64,000 nt of DNA from Ganoderma boninense (Eukaryota; Basidiomycota; Agaricomycetes; Polyporales; Polyporaceae): positions 2,651,582 to 2,715,581 of the forward strand of contig CM035312.1 of assembly GCA_002900995.3 (NCBI GenBank), given 5' to 3'. Positions 11,039 through 22,509 of this stretch are shown piece by piece (within the stretch, counting starts at the first letter, position 1; each line of letters starts with the position of its first letter). Both the position numbers and the translations under genes were made by a program. The notes below the pieces were generated by a model that worked only from the letters and a program-made list of their open reading frames with translations, made no database searches and was not told where the DNA came from.

Positions 11039-12783
11039 ATGTTCATGCATTTGTTAAAGAGCCCATCTACGACACTGAGAGATATTACTACATATATAGG
11101 TAGGGGTGGGCCCCATCATCTTCACCAGCTACTCGTCCTTCTGCCTCATGCTATCCCCAGCACGATTTCTACAGCCTGAACAGCCTGATAAGGCAGTCGC
11201 TGAAGCCCTATGGTCCATCGCATCAGTATGTTTTCTTCCCATACAGTTGCGTCCAGAATGTATACTCACATGTTTCGGATATATAGCCTCCCCGGGACGG
11301 TTGCGCCCCTCCCTGGTATGGCCATCGGCACACGCGGCCACTTCACAGGCTGTCGTAGTGTCTCCGAGTCCACTGTTTTCCGTGAGTAAACACCCCACTC
11401 CCCATACGCTCTTTGCGATCGCGTTATTGACGTCACTGCTTCAGTCTCGTCCACCTCTAGCAGTGACATGCGTCCAGCATTCGGAGGAGTCCTTGAGGCG
11501 GAACGAGGGATCGTTATCACTGGCGGGACAGGCGAGCCGATCCCGCACCCAAGGCGACTACGTGGTGACACTAGGCTACCAGGGTGGTGGAGGAGCCTCT
11601 TTGCGGGGCTCCACGCATTCAGCCTTCCTCCTGGATGGACACTGCCGGATCATGTATGTGTCCTATGTTCAGTCACCTATTGCGACCCATCTCCTCCATG
11701 AGCTCACATAACACAACTAGCGATGCACCTCAACCACATATATTCGCAGCCCCTCGTCGTCTGCTCGCACGGTACTTCCCTGCTTCCAAACGGACACCTC
11801 ACCTGTATCATTCTCTCCCCCCCTCCTTCCTCGCGCTCCACGATCAACATCCACGCTCCCACCCGTAAGCATTTTCTCTGTTGTCGGTCACTGTGAACTT
11901 CGCACTGACCATTTGCACCTCTGCACACCCAATCGTGTCGGACGCTCCCCACAGGCAGGCAACGGTGGATCACTTCCCGCGGGAAGCCTCCTAAACCCAA
12001 AGAAAAGACGCGAATCCTGAAGAAGACGTCTCAACTACAGCGGCGACACGGTGGCTCGCAGCACCGCGGGGGGGGGTGTGCCACTGCTCGGGACAGGATG
12101 GGCGGCCATGCGGCCAAGCGGGCTCCCGGAATGACCACAAAACCGAGGTCAACTTCGTAGGCAACACCGTCTTGCAGACACGGAGGGGCAGTGAAGCGGA
12201 TCCTGGACGCGCAGGGCGTGCCTTACCCCATCCTCAGCCCTCACAGTGCCTGACAACACGGGCAAGCAGGGCCCCCGCGCTCAGCACGTCAGGACCTACG
12301 AGGTCAGGTGCAAATACTGCGGGAAGAGCGCGCGGGAAGGGAGTCGTACGTCGAGGCGCACGAACTTGCTCGCTTCTGCTCGATGTGGCCCGGCCCATCT
12401 CTCCATCGTCTCTCTACCCTTGCCCAGCGCTTTGTCGCCATCTGGTTAGTCTACGCGCAGCCCCCGCTCACGTCCCCCGAGTCCGACGGCCTGTGGCATT
12501 GGGGCAGGGCCAGCGGCGTATCTAGAGCACCTAAGGTGAGCATGCACCTACAGTTGTCCGTCGTTCTCTACGTCGTAAACACCGCTAACCCCGCCGCTTC
12601 GCAGCCTATGCACATGTTCCCTTTATCCGAGAAGGCGTCGCCATTTGGAGACCACGCCCAGGCTCTTCCGCCAGAAAGCCAGAAAGGAGCAAGGGAGACG
12701 GGCATCGTCGGAAAGACAGGGAGGAGGAAGGGTCCTCCCGGCGAGTCGCCCCAACCAACCTCATCCGCTCTACAGCAGGCCTG
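11039..12783 (+). other. Possible uncharacterised multi-exon locus with a CxxC motif
   Basis: Several short GC-rich open stretches separated by plausible small introns occur on the plus strand, for example SLIRQSLKPYGPSHQYVFF near 11170, a frame near 11300, and a segment near 12290 reading RTYEVRCKYCGK, which looks like half of a zinc-binding site. I could not build one continuous chain with a start and a stop; some junctions change frame. It may be a real but divergent gene, a decayed one, or chance coding bias. Confidence 0.25.
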
Positions 12784-13322
12784 AGGTCTTGAGCGTGCTG
12801 GCGATGGCGATGATTCATTTGGAGTTGAGTTGGGAGGTATTGGCGTTATACCGATCTGGGAACATTGGATTGGGTCGCAATTTTAAACATGTTTGAACAT
12901 TTTCTGTCTCGCGGCTCTGGACCGCCGGTGTGTCTACGTCGGGAGATGCGTTTGTTGGTCATGCATGCAGTGTTTGGCGATCAAGACTGGTGTACAGTGA
13001 AAACGTGTGGTATGTTCGGTGTGGTACAGTGTCTTTACAGAAAAGTCTACTGGGAAGAAGTATACTGTATACTAATACAGACTAGTGGACTATAACTACA
13101 ACTCAGTACAAGCAGATATGTGGAGTCGCAAATGCCAATAGTGGAGCAGAAGGAGACGAACGTCAACGTGGTTGAGCATGAAAAGCGTCTGCGAAGTCGA
13201 CCAAGACGCAGCACAAGCACCCAAGCCGCCGGCTCTTCGCCGCACTGACGCGAGAAAGCTCGAAGGTCCCTCTGCACAGCTGTGTTGAGAGGAAAGATTT
13301 AAGCTCATCAGAAAACGCAGAG
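12784..13322. other. Intergenic, nothing recognised
   Basis: No supported gene; short frames on both strands without motifs. Confidence 0.4.
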
Positions 13323-13787
13323 CTATCCGGAAGCGATATGTCCGCAGCAGAGTAGGAGGGCGGTCGGGCCGAAGCGTATGTCGTATGGCGAGGCAAAAGA
13401 CACCGCCCGAGTCGGCGTGGCGGACTCCTCCTCTGAGATATTTGGGAGCGAGGTCGAGGTCTTGTGCCTGAGTGTCGTCTTCTCGATGTCCGGTGAGGCG
13501 ATCGAGAGCCGGAGCTGCCAGCGTCGTGTTAGCAAACTGCATTATAGGATTGTGGAGGCTTGGGTTCTGAAGAGATTGGTAGGGAGATGGAGCTCGAGTG
13601 AAGTTCGTACCTTGCGTTTGGGCGTGTCAGGCGGGGAGAACAGGCTCACTGCCGGCCAGTTGCGGCGGTTGCAGGATGAGCTGCGTACAGGCGGCGAACG
13701 CCGAAGACCCACTCGGACAATGACCGGTTCGGACGCTTTGGTTGCAGGCTCCGGCAGCGGACCAGGATGCTTGCATATCATGGTCAC
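13323..13787 (-). CDS. Hypothetical small protein, two exons, uncertain
   Basis: On the minus strand an upstream frame (13787 down to about 13613) reads through ...PAVSLFSPPDTPKRK and meets a donor GTACGA; a good acceptor (ATAATGCAG) lies about 60 nt further on. The next segment has a Ser/Thr-rich frame with KTSTSLPNISEEESATPTR and FASPYDIRFGPTALL, ending at 13323. The junction phase does not fit this second frame perfectly, so either another frame is used or a base is wrong. Not recognised as any family; shown only because composition and splice signals look gene-like. Confidence 0.3.
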
Positions 13788-14025
13788 CTATTGTAATGTC
13801 GTGTTATATAGCGCAACAGGCGACAATATAGACCTAGATGAGGTGCAGACGGAGGACAATGGAATGGTCGGAAGTGGCAAGGACCTTGGAGTGCTTGAGG
13901 TGATGGGCGCCTGGTGCGGAGGATTGAGGGCCGGACGACGCCCGCGAGGCGAGGTGCAGCGGTCGCCGTGCCTGGCAGTGGCGACTTGACTTGGCCACCA
14001 ACCACGTTCATGTCTGCTGTCCCCA

Positions 14026-17000
14026 ATGGCTGACCCATTCTACACCCCTAATATCCCCTCTGTCCCCTCTACTCACAAACGATCTTTCGACGCCATGGAA
14101 CCAGACCTCGATGCCCGGCCTCTCGGGGCAAGTCGCAGGAACCCCTCCCTCCCTTCCTCTTCAAACCCGAGCGGGAGCCGCGAGCGCAATAAGCGTCCAC
14201 GTAACAACAGCGAGAGCGAGGTAGACGACATCCTGGTCTCCTCGGCTGCCTCCATGTCCTCTTCCGGCAGCAGCACCAGTAGTGTTGAGAGCTACCACTC
14301 CGCAAGGTCCTCATTTACCGACATCTCTCCCCCACTGCTTCCCACACATGAAGCCTCTGCAGGCCAGCTGCCGTTGTTGGATGTCCCCACAACCCTCCTT
14401 GAGCAGCCGGAGGAGGAGGCGGATGTCCCCATGGAGGATGTCTCCATGGATGCAGTCCTGTCTTTTGTCACTCGCCAAGACCCCGTTGCGCCTCCCTCTG
14501 CCCCGACGCCACCCCCAGCGCCAGACCGAAACGAAGAAATAAGGAGGGCGATGGAGAGAGTCGATGCTTTTGAACGGGAGATGTCTGTCCTGCGTCAGTC
14601 GCCAGCGAATCGACCGCCTCGATGGACCCCCTTCAACCAGGATCTGGAGGAGGATATGAGGACAATAGAAGGTTCGTGGCAAGTCTTCGTTCTTGCGCTC
14701 TCGTGGTTGAGACTCTAGCAGATACGTCCTTGCACGATCCCGGCTCGTTTAATGCCGACCCCTTCTTTCCCCGAGCCTTCCTTCCACTGGTAGGCGGCTC
14801 CCAGCACGCTCACGAGCCGCCTTCTCGGCCCAGCACGGACCGCGACTCCCTCGGTGATCGACTGAGACGTTTGGAGACGTTGGAGCGGGATGCATCTCTT
14901 CGGAGTGATTTCAATCGGAGGCCGAGAGCAAATCGAGGTAAGTTGCGTGCTGTAGGCTTTTGGACATGCCGTGAAGAATCCCTGAACCATTTCACAGAGT
15001 ATATTGATAGACTATTCGACCCCGTACTTTCCTTGGGTGAGTTAGAACCCCCGCCGTCCTTCGCCTCAACTTTCCATGGGCCTCCGTCGCACCCGCGCGC
15101 TCAGCCGCCGACTAGCATCACAAATCCGCAGGTTCGACCTTCCCAAAATCGCCGCCCACCGCCAATACCTTCTCGGTCCACCCGTTCGCCAGACCTAGCC
15201 ACTTTGCTTGCTGATGATTATCTGAGGCGGGATCGCGATCGCGAGATCGAAACCGAGTTGGAGAACGCCATCCGCGATGCGGAGGCTCATCGTCAACGAG
15301 TCGCGCAATTCCTGTCAGAGGGCCCCTCTCGCAGTTCGTTCTCTAGTCTTCGCGGGGCCCTCGATGACAGCAATGGTGGAGATCGCTTGCATGCTTCTTC
15401 CGCCCGACGGGCCAGTCGTCTTCCCAGCCGCCCACACCCGCCGAGTTTTCCCGAATCCAGTCGGTCATCATGGCTCACTTCCGAGCCTGCAGCACCAGCG
15501 TTGACCGTCGAATCGGACCCGTGGATTCCGTGGGACTTCGATAGCAATCCTTTCTCAGAGCTTGACATTCCCTCAAGGCAAACAAGAACGCCGTCCCAAC
15601 CACCTGACCATGACTTCCTTCGTTTCTCTCCTCCCAGACCGCCTAGGATGCCTGCGTCATATACAGAACACCCATCCTCCTGGTCACGCGCGGGCCCGTC
15701 CCTCGAGAGGAACAGTCGCGCCAGATCGCATGGTTTGAGCGACCTGCGACACAGAGCCAGGCCACCAACGCCTCCCTACCCGGATCCCATGTTGCCGTCG
15801 GCTTCGTTATTCGATCCTCCTGCGTCAAGTTCAATCTCTTCGGTGGATAGGTTGATGCCACCCCGCCCTCAGCACAACTACGCCAGCACGTTTACACCAC
15901 GCACCTCGACGGACGATGCGATGCTGCAATCGTTCAACGAATCCATCCATCCGTCCGCTATCCCTCCACCCCCGTCCATGCTCTACCCGGACACTCTGCC
16001 CGAAGTTCCGCCGCCGCGTCCAGAACCTGCTCCGCTACCCCGGGAGTATGGAAATTTCGACCTTACTGCCTACCGAGCTGGGCCTTTCCGTGCCACGCTT
16101 GCACGCTCCATGGCCCTGCAAGGCCAGAACAGGACTGTCCGCGATCGCGGCGTGGCAACAGACGAACGTCGTCTCCAAGACATGCTAGAGACAGTCTCGG
16201 ATTCTGATGACGATGACCTCGATTTCGGGCTGCCATCATTTCCTTCAGGTCACAGACCCAGGGAAGAATCCAACTGGCGACGTGAACTGTTCAATGCCCC
16301 CGCCCGGCCGCGCCTCGCTCCGTCCAATGCCCCAGTCGCGCCGAGGACGTCTCAGGCGTCAGCAAGCGATACCTTGCGCAGCTTCGAAGACCGACATCTG
16401 CATCCGTCGCTCGCACAACGCCGCCTTGATGCCGTACGTCGAGCTGGGCCCCAGAACCAGACTGACCGGCTGCGCGAGCTACTCTCCAGGCCAACGGTGG
16501 CTTCCGCCCCTCGCCCCCGCCCAGTCCCAGAGCGGGAGCGCGCTACCAGCAACCTTCGCGAGCCGCTTGACGGCCAGCCACCCGCGCGTTTCGGCTCGCT
16601 CAGCGCTCTCGACCGATCTGAGCAGCGTCGCGAGACCATGCGTCGGATGGCCGCGCGCAGGACGCTGGACCTCCATCCGACGCTGTTGGCCCCCAGCCTC
16701 GCGTCGCGCTTGTCGGGAAGGACGACGAAGGCACAGGCACGCCCCGGCCCCGTTCTCGACGCGCCCGCGTCCTCTCCCGAGGCCGACGGTGTACCGCCCG
16801 CCCTCGCCGCCGACCGGCGCGTTCTCCACGGCCGGCCGCACGGAGGCGCGCGCCCCGCTCAACGGTCGCTTTGCGCGCTCGCGCGCCGGCTTCCCGCCGC
16901 ACATCCCCCCCGACATGGTCTGGGTCGACTTCCCGCCCAACCGCTTGCCGTCCTCTGGGCGCAGGCGCAACAACTTTGGAGACTACGTGGTGCGTTTTTT

Positions 17001-17629
17001 CTTCGTCCCTGCCTTCAGTGTTTCGTTTTGATAGTAATCTTCTGTTCAGCGTGATGAGGATCTTGACACGTCGTACGAAGGGCTGCTCTCACTCTCGACT
17101 CTTTTGGGTGACGCGAAGCCTCGCGGGACACCGGGTGATATCGTTTCTTCGCTCCCGAGGGGGACGTACGGAGAGTGGGTCCGGCCTGGGCATACAGAGG
17201 AAAGGTGCCCTATCTGCCTGGACGACGTGAGTTGTTTCCATCTATGTTTACATCGCTGGCATTCACGCCTCGCCTTTCACTTTCCTCTAGTATGAAGCGA
17301 AGGATGCATGTCTTCGTATCCCCGCTTGTTCCCACTGGTTCCACGAGGGCTGCCTCCAGGTACGCGCCGGTCCTTTGTCTCCTCTCTGACACGACGTGGC
17401 ACTGAAAGCTCCCTCGTTCTAGCAATGGCTCAAGAGCGCCAGGACCTGTCCGGTGTGCCGCGGACGCGTGAGCAAGCCCGCGGCTGCAGAGACCTCCGCA
17501 CCAGTCGCCGGCCCCAGCGGATCGAACAGCCGCAACAACAACAACGATCGCGGGGACGACGACGACAGCGATTCGGACATCGATCTGCACCACTGGGTGC
17601 CGTCCTTCCCGCCCTGGCGTCGCGATTGA
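14026..17629 (+). CDS. Large RING-H2 finger protein (putative E3 ubiquitin ligase)
   Basis: Exons 14026-14671, 14719-14937, 14998-16989, 17050-17226, 17291-17359, 17423-17629. The first ~900 residues are low-complexity, rich in Ser, Pro and Arg, and probably disordered (for instance EVDDILVSSAASMSSS and repeated PPRP segments). A conserved-looking stretch, PDMVWVDFPPNRLPSSGRRR, precedes the C-terminal RING: CPICLDD, then CSHWFHEGC across an exon junction, then CPVCRG, that is a C3H2C3 pattern. An acidic tail DDDDSDSDIDLHHWVPSF follows. RING-H2 domains bind E2 enzymes and direct ubiquitin transfer; a substrate cannot be inferred. The main exon changes frame between 16740 and 16800 (one extra base); allowing for it the CDS is 3309 nt, 1102 residues. 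A further in-frame optional intron after 15034 cannot be excluded. Confidence 0.82.
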
Positions 17630-17652
17630 ATATTGAATATTCGAATATTGAG
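17625..17652. repeat. Short AATATT repeat just past the RING gene stop
   Basis: TTGAATATTGAATATTCGAA followed by TATTGAG repeats the GAATATT unit and forms a small palindrome. It overlaps the stop codon region of the RING gene. Confidence 0.5.
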
Positions 17653-20600
17653 TACCGGGCGCCGAGTGTCTCGATTGGTTTGAGCATCCGATTCCACAAT
17701 CCATTGACCAGACACTTCGCCATGCATCCTGCATCTGTAATACTGTATCTATATCGCAAGACTGGAATCCAAGCACCACTGACTAGTAATGGCCACTGCT
17801 CATGCATACATATGACTTGACCCGTTTTTTTCCCCTTTTGCATGCTTTGTACCTGTTCGTTACGAGCGCATTTGATGTTTAGTCTCTGTTCTCCGCACCA
17901 AATTCACACTGTATGTTTGTATCGCTGTACGTAGCACTCTATCGTTGCATAAACTTTGGGTTGAGTTGAGCCATTGCCTTGTTCCTCCGGCCCAGGCTCG
18001 CGGTGGTTGTGCGCCGGGTTTAGTTCCGCTGCAAGGGTCGAAACATGTAAGTACGCATATCTATTTGGACTTTGTGAGGGTCAACGCCGCCGACAAGGCT
18101 GTATTTTAGCGTCGACTTACGCTCAACATGCTCCAGCTAAGTGGACCGGTAAGTTGACGACAACATTGAACACAAACGAATAGGTTGAAAGTAGAGAACA
18201 GGCAGCTGACTCGGAGGTGCCTCGACCTTCAATGTCGGCGGGGGATGTACTGGATGACTCTGGCAGGCCAACTAGCTACCAGAGGGGACGATGGTGGTCC
18301 AGTGGATGCGAGAACCGCGAAAGATAGCATAAGAGGATGAGGACGAAGATGGCGAAATCCGCCATCCAGAGACCGGTGTTGATGGTGAGAGCGGTAAGCT
18401 TGTATCTGAGCTGAATAAGAAGTATGTAAGAGGTACGCAAATGGAGGAGACCTTGATGGAAGATCACCCTTTTAACTGCGGTGTGCTGTCTTTTGAGGAG
18501 GGTTTAGGTCATCGGCAAGGGGAGGGAGATAGCAGTAGCACGAACCTGCCCCCTTCGTACAATATGAAAAGAACCCAACTTCACGGGCATGCCAGAGAAA
18601 TCACGGAGGGAATGACGCTGATGTTACTCTCTCCGTACAGGCGTCGATGAAGGCACCCAAACTAGTGTGTGCATTCTGCAGGAAATACCCAAGACGTAAG
18701 TCACGGTTTTAGACCAGGAAGAGGTTGCCATATGGCTCTAAAAGCGGTAAGACAAAACTTCCAACCTTCCATCTGGATCATCGAAGGGGACATTAGACGT
18801 CTCTCGAAGAAACCAACCCCAGAACGCTAAGTGTGGACCCAGAGTAACCCTCAGAGTAGTCACGCGGTAGCAGAGGGCATGTGCTAGGTCTGGGAGTCGA
18901 GTAGGCCAAAGTTGGGCAAGTCGAAATGTTCCTGCTGGGCGAAGGTGATCATCGGCAGTGCACAGTTTCGACATATCCGTACCTCGCGAAGGGAGAGAGC
19001 GAGCACGTAAATGCCATCACATTGAAGCCTGACACGTCTGGCCATCGATTCGCAAATTCTACTCGACTAGCCTGGAGCGTGAGGTAGCTTCTAGTTGCGA
19101 GAATGGGGCATCGAGAGAAGTACTTACTGATGTGGACTCGGAGTGCCGTTGTCTCTCTCATGCCATCATCCCCCCCCTGGCAGCTACGCCAAGGTGGGTC
19201 AAGACGGACAAATACCATCGCATACTTCGTCAAAGACTGCAATCGCATGTCCTCCTTCCCAAGTTAGCAGGGAGGAACTCAGTTGTAAGCTCTGCTAAGG
19301 CTTTACCGTCCGGCTAGACGATGAGTCGTTCGTAGTGCGTCGAACCCCCCGAGACCGCATGAAAGCCTAGTGAGAACTGTGTACTCGTCAGCAAGACACG
19401 ACCAGACCGGGCTGCAGAGAACTTGAACCATATTCCCATCTCGCGACCGGGGGCAAGAACATGTCTATTTCTCAGAAACCGCGGCGGCGCGGCGTACTCC
19501 GGGCATGACAAGACAAGTCGTAGCGGAAGACGTACGTTAACCTTGTACTTCCGTTGCATGTTGCCTGTCGCAGAGCGCAAAGGTGCTGGACACGGAGGTC
19601 GGCCCGTTCCTCGTGTTATCCGTACGACGGAGTTGGCACGCCGCTCCCGCACTGAGAACGCATCGCGAGTGTTCTGACGTACTACGACGTGCCGTAGGGC
19701 GGAAAGAGGGTCGCGATGCACCTTTTCCGATGCATTGAAACAGGAGATGCTCGACTTCTGAGCGGCGTCGTAAGTCACCAGCCTGCCACGCACTCCCAGG
19801 GCTTGGGAAGAAACCCTAGAACCTTGAAATTTCGAAAGCTCGTAGGTGTACGAATAGACAGACGGCGACGCACAGCAATGCGAATATTTCAAACTATGTC
19901 GGTGTTTTCGGGTGTTAGTGAGAGGAGAAAGGGTGGAGGAGGTCGAAGTTATTGTCGGACGAGGCGCAGTAGCGGTTTGGTATTAGGAGTTTCCGGGGTC
20001 CAGCATCGGTCGTACTTCTGCGTCAGTGACTCTGCTGTGAGAGCTTGTGACCCATGATGCATGACCCACGACGGATGCTCCATCTTACAACCATCAAGGA
20101 GGATTTCGGATGGAAGGTGACACCGGCGTACAGCAATGCAGAGTCCGCAACACACCGGCTCTCAGTACTGTATTGTATATTCCACGTCGTCGTTCTGGCC
20201 GCGATAAGGGCCCCAGCTGTTGCAAATCTAATAGAGGAACCTGAAGGTGCGTCTCTGCCTCTGCACACCGCCGCTGTCCAGATGGTGCTCGACGTTCTCA
20301 TCAACTTCTTCCGGCAACATCTTCTTTTCGTCCATCTTGTCTAGAGCGTCTGACGTCGGCTGGAGCGGTGGGCTGGGCTTAGGGCAATTCCTTCACTCCG
20401 CGGCGTAGAGCCGTAGACTCTCGATGTGTTCCCGCATTCAAGGTGCACGATGCTGCATTGTGGCTCGTATCATGTTGCGCAGGTGTGTCACTTGCTGTGC
20501 TTCTGTGAGATGGAAGGCATGCGGGATGCACGCGCAAAGAGGGCCTCGACGGTGGAATACTTGAGCCATGTAACAAGAGCGAGCACCCATGTCAGCGTCG

Positions 20601-20693
20601 GAACTTTCCCTCACCAGATAGCCCCATTGGTCGACCCAATCACCCCTCCTGCATCGCCGCTGTCCACAAGGTGCTCAACAAGACGCTGGGAAT
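17653..20693. other. 3 kb without a recognisable gene
   Basis: Longest frame is 192 codons on the minus strand (19314-19892), with mixed composition, no domain and no splice neighbours that extend it. A 78-codon minus frame at 18738-18974 is also unrecognised. I see no transposon ends, tandem arrays or RNA gene. The right end must contain the promoter of the hydrolase at 20694. Confidence 0.45.
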
Positions 20694-22102
20694 ATGTCCA
20701 AACCAACAGCCCCTCAGATTCGCTCCTTCTTGTCCTCCACCGTTAATACCGTATCCAATCTCCTCCGTGGACTCAGCCGTCCTCGTACGCCTCGGCCGAC
20801 TTCGCACCCTCCAGCTCATTCACAACCCGACCCCGCTACTGCACCAATGGTCTCCCTGATTGTCAACGAGAGTGGCACCGAGTTATCCTACGTCGATAGC
20901 GGTGCTCCCAACGGCGCCACCAACTATGTCACCATCTTCGCCATCCACGGGACCGTGTTCACAGGTCGTGAGTCTGCCCCTCTCTCGTCACGCATGTCCC
21001 CTCGGGGTAATGTCCGCCTTCGCGTCCAGCCATTTGGGATAGGGTCATCGCGCTCGCGCCGAAAGCAGGTATGCGCTTCGTCGCCATGAACCGACGCGAC
21101 TACCCCGGCTCCACGCCCCTCTCCGCAGAGGAGATCGGTGTCCTCAACTCCGGCACCGATGACCAGAAGGCGGACTTCCTCAAATCGCGCGGTCTGGAGT
21201 TCGCGACCTTCATCGACCTCTTTGCCGAGAAGAACACCCTGCCTCCTATCTCTGAAGACGGATCCACCGGGGGCTTCGCCGTCCTCGGTTGGTCCCTAGG
21301 CTGCTCGTTCGCGCTTGCGACTGTCGCGGCAGTCGACGCGCTCCCTGCGCCCGCGCAGGCGCGCTGGAAGGACGGCATGCGCGCTCTCATCCTGCAAGGT
21401 ACGTTCTCCGTCCTGCGTCCCCTCGTCCCCACACCTCTCTCCGTCCTCGGCCCCACGTCTCCCCACGTTAACCGATCTCCATCCTTGCGCAGAGCCACCC
21501 ACTGTCTCGCTCGGCAAGCCAATCCCGCCCGACGCATGGACGCCACTCGTGGACCAGAGCATGCCCGTGGAGGCGCGCACGCCCTTCTTCTCGCACTGGA
21601 TCACGTCCTACTTCACGCACGGCGACCTCTCCACGCGCGACCCGAAGGCGATCTCGTACGTCGTGCCGACGACCTCGCGCGCGCCCACGATCTACAGCAT
21701 GTCCGACGCGGAGCTCGCGCGCTCCCTCTACGAGCCGTCGGCGTTCGGCTCGGACCTCGCGTTCATGCTCTTCAGCGCGCCGCAGATCGCGGCGACGTAC
21801 CACAAGGCCGTGTTCGACAAGGCCGCGCGCGCGCTCGTGCCGCGGATGCGGGTCGTCGTGTTCTCCGGGGACCAGACCGCGTCGTTCTCGATCCCGTCCC
21901 AGTGGGCCGTCGAGGACGACGACAAGGCGGCTGGGGGCGGGTTCGTCGCCGTCAAGTGGATCCCGGGCTTCAACCATCTCGTGCGTGTTCCTGCTGCTTC
22001 TGCTTCCTTTGATGTTAGATGCTTATGAGAGTCGGGCTGCAGGCGCATGTCGCGGAGCCGGGCGAGGCTCTGCAGGTCTACATGGCTGCATTCAAGCTCT
22101 AG
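20694..22102 (+). CDS. Alpha/beta hydrolase, cytosolic-type paralogue
   Basis: Exons 20694-20967, 21030-21398, 21493-21980, 22043-22102 join to 1191 nt, 396 residues, with no frame problem. The fold is indicated by an oxyanion-loop-like FAIHGTVFTGPIWDRV, the strand RFVAMNRRDYPGSTP, the nucleophile elbow VLGWSLGCSF, a late Asp in FSGDQTA and the His in PGFNHL. No secretion signal is visible: the first ~50 residues are Pro/Ser/Arg-rich, and an internal ATG at 20850 is an alternative start close to the conserved domain. Exons 2, 3 and 4 have exactly the lengths (369, 488, 60 nt) of the second hydrolase at 29186, so the two are paralogues. Substrate unknown; an esterase or C-C hydrolase role in a pathway is possible. 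Confidence 0.85.
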
Positions 22103-22509
22103 GCTCGCGCTGAGGGTAGTATGATGTGTTGTACAACAACAGGCATTTCTCTGCTGGTATTTAACAAGCTCTATCTGTAGGAGTATCTCTGTATGTACTT
22201 GGGTTGTGGGTGTCAGCGTTACATACCACCATTTGTTCTCGACCAACACTCTTAGCATTCACACATGCGTGACGTTCACATGAGCCCTGTAGGGTCAATA
22301 ATATGCCCTACGATAATCTATAGAGGAGACCATCGTTCAACATGAAGGAGGCAATGGACGCTGAACAAGAGCACTACTCCCGCTCGTGCAACCTCAAAAG
22401 CTCTTCGGCATTCTCCCGTGGCTTAAAAACGCAGCGGAACGGCTTAGGGACCCTACAAGCAGTCATCAGCCAAAGGGAAAACTGAACACGGTGAATCGCG
22501 AATCGCGAC
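22103..22509. other. Short convergent intergenic region
   Basis: Lies between the 3' ends of the plus-strand hydrolase and the minus-strand P450. No gene or repeat seen. Confidence 0.5.

Noticed and set aside
16352..16973. Minus-strand frames opposite the RING gene
   Set aside because: Arg/Gly/Ala-rich shadows of the GC-rich plus-strand exon.
19314..19892. 192-codon minus-strand frame
   Set aside because: Longest in a 3-kb gap, but unrecognisable and with no conserved motif.
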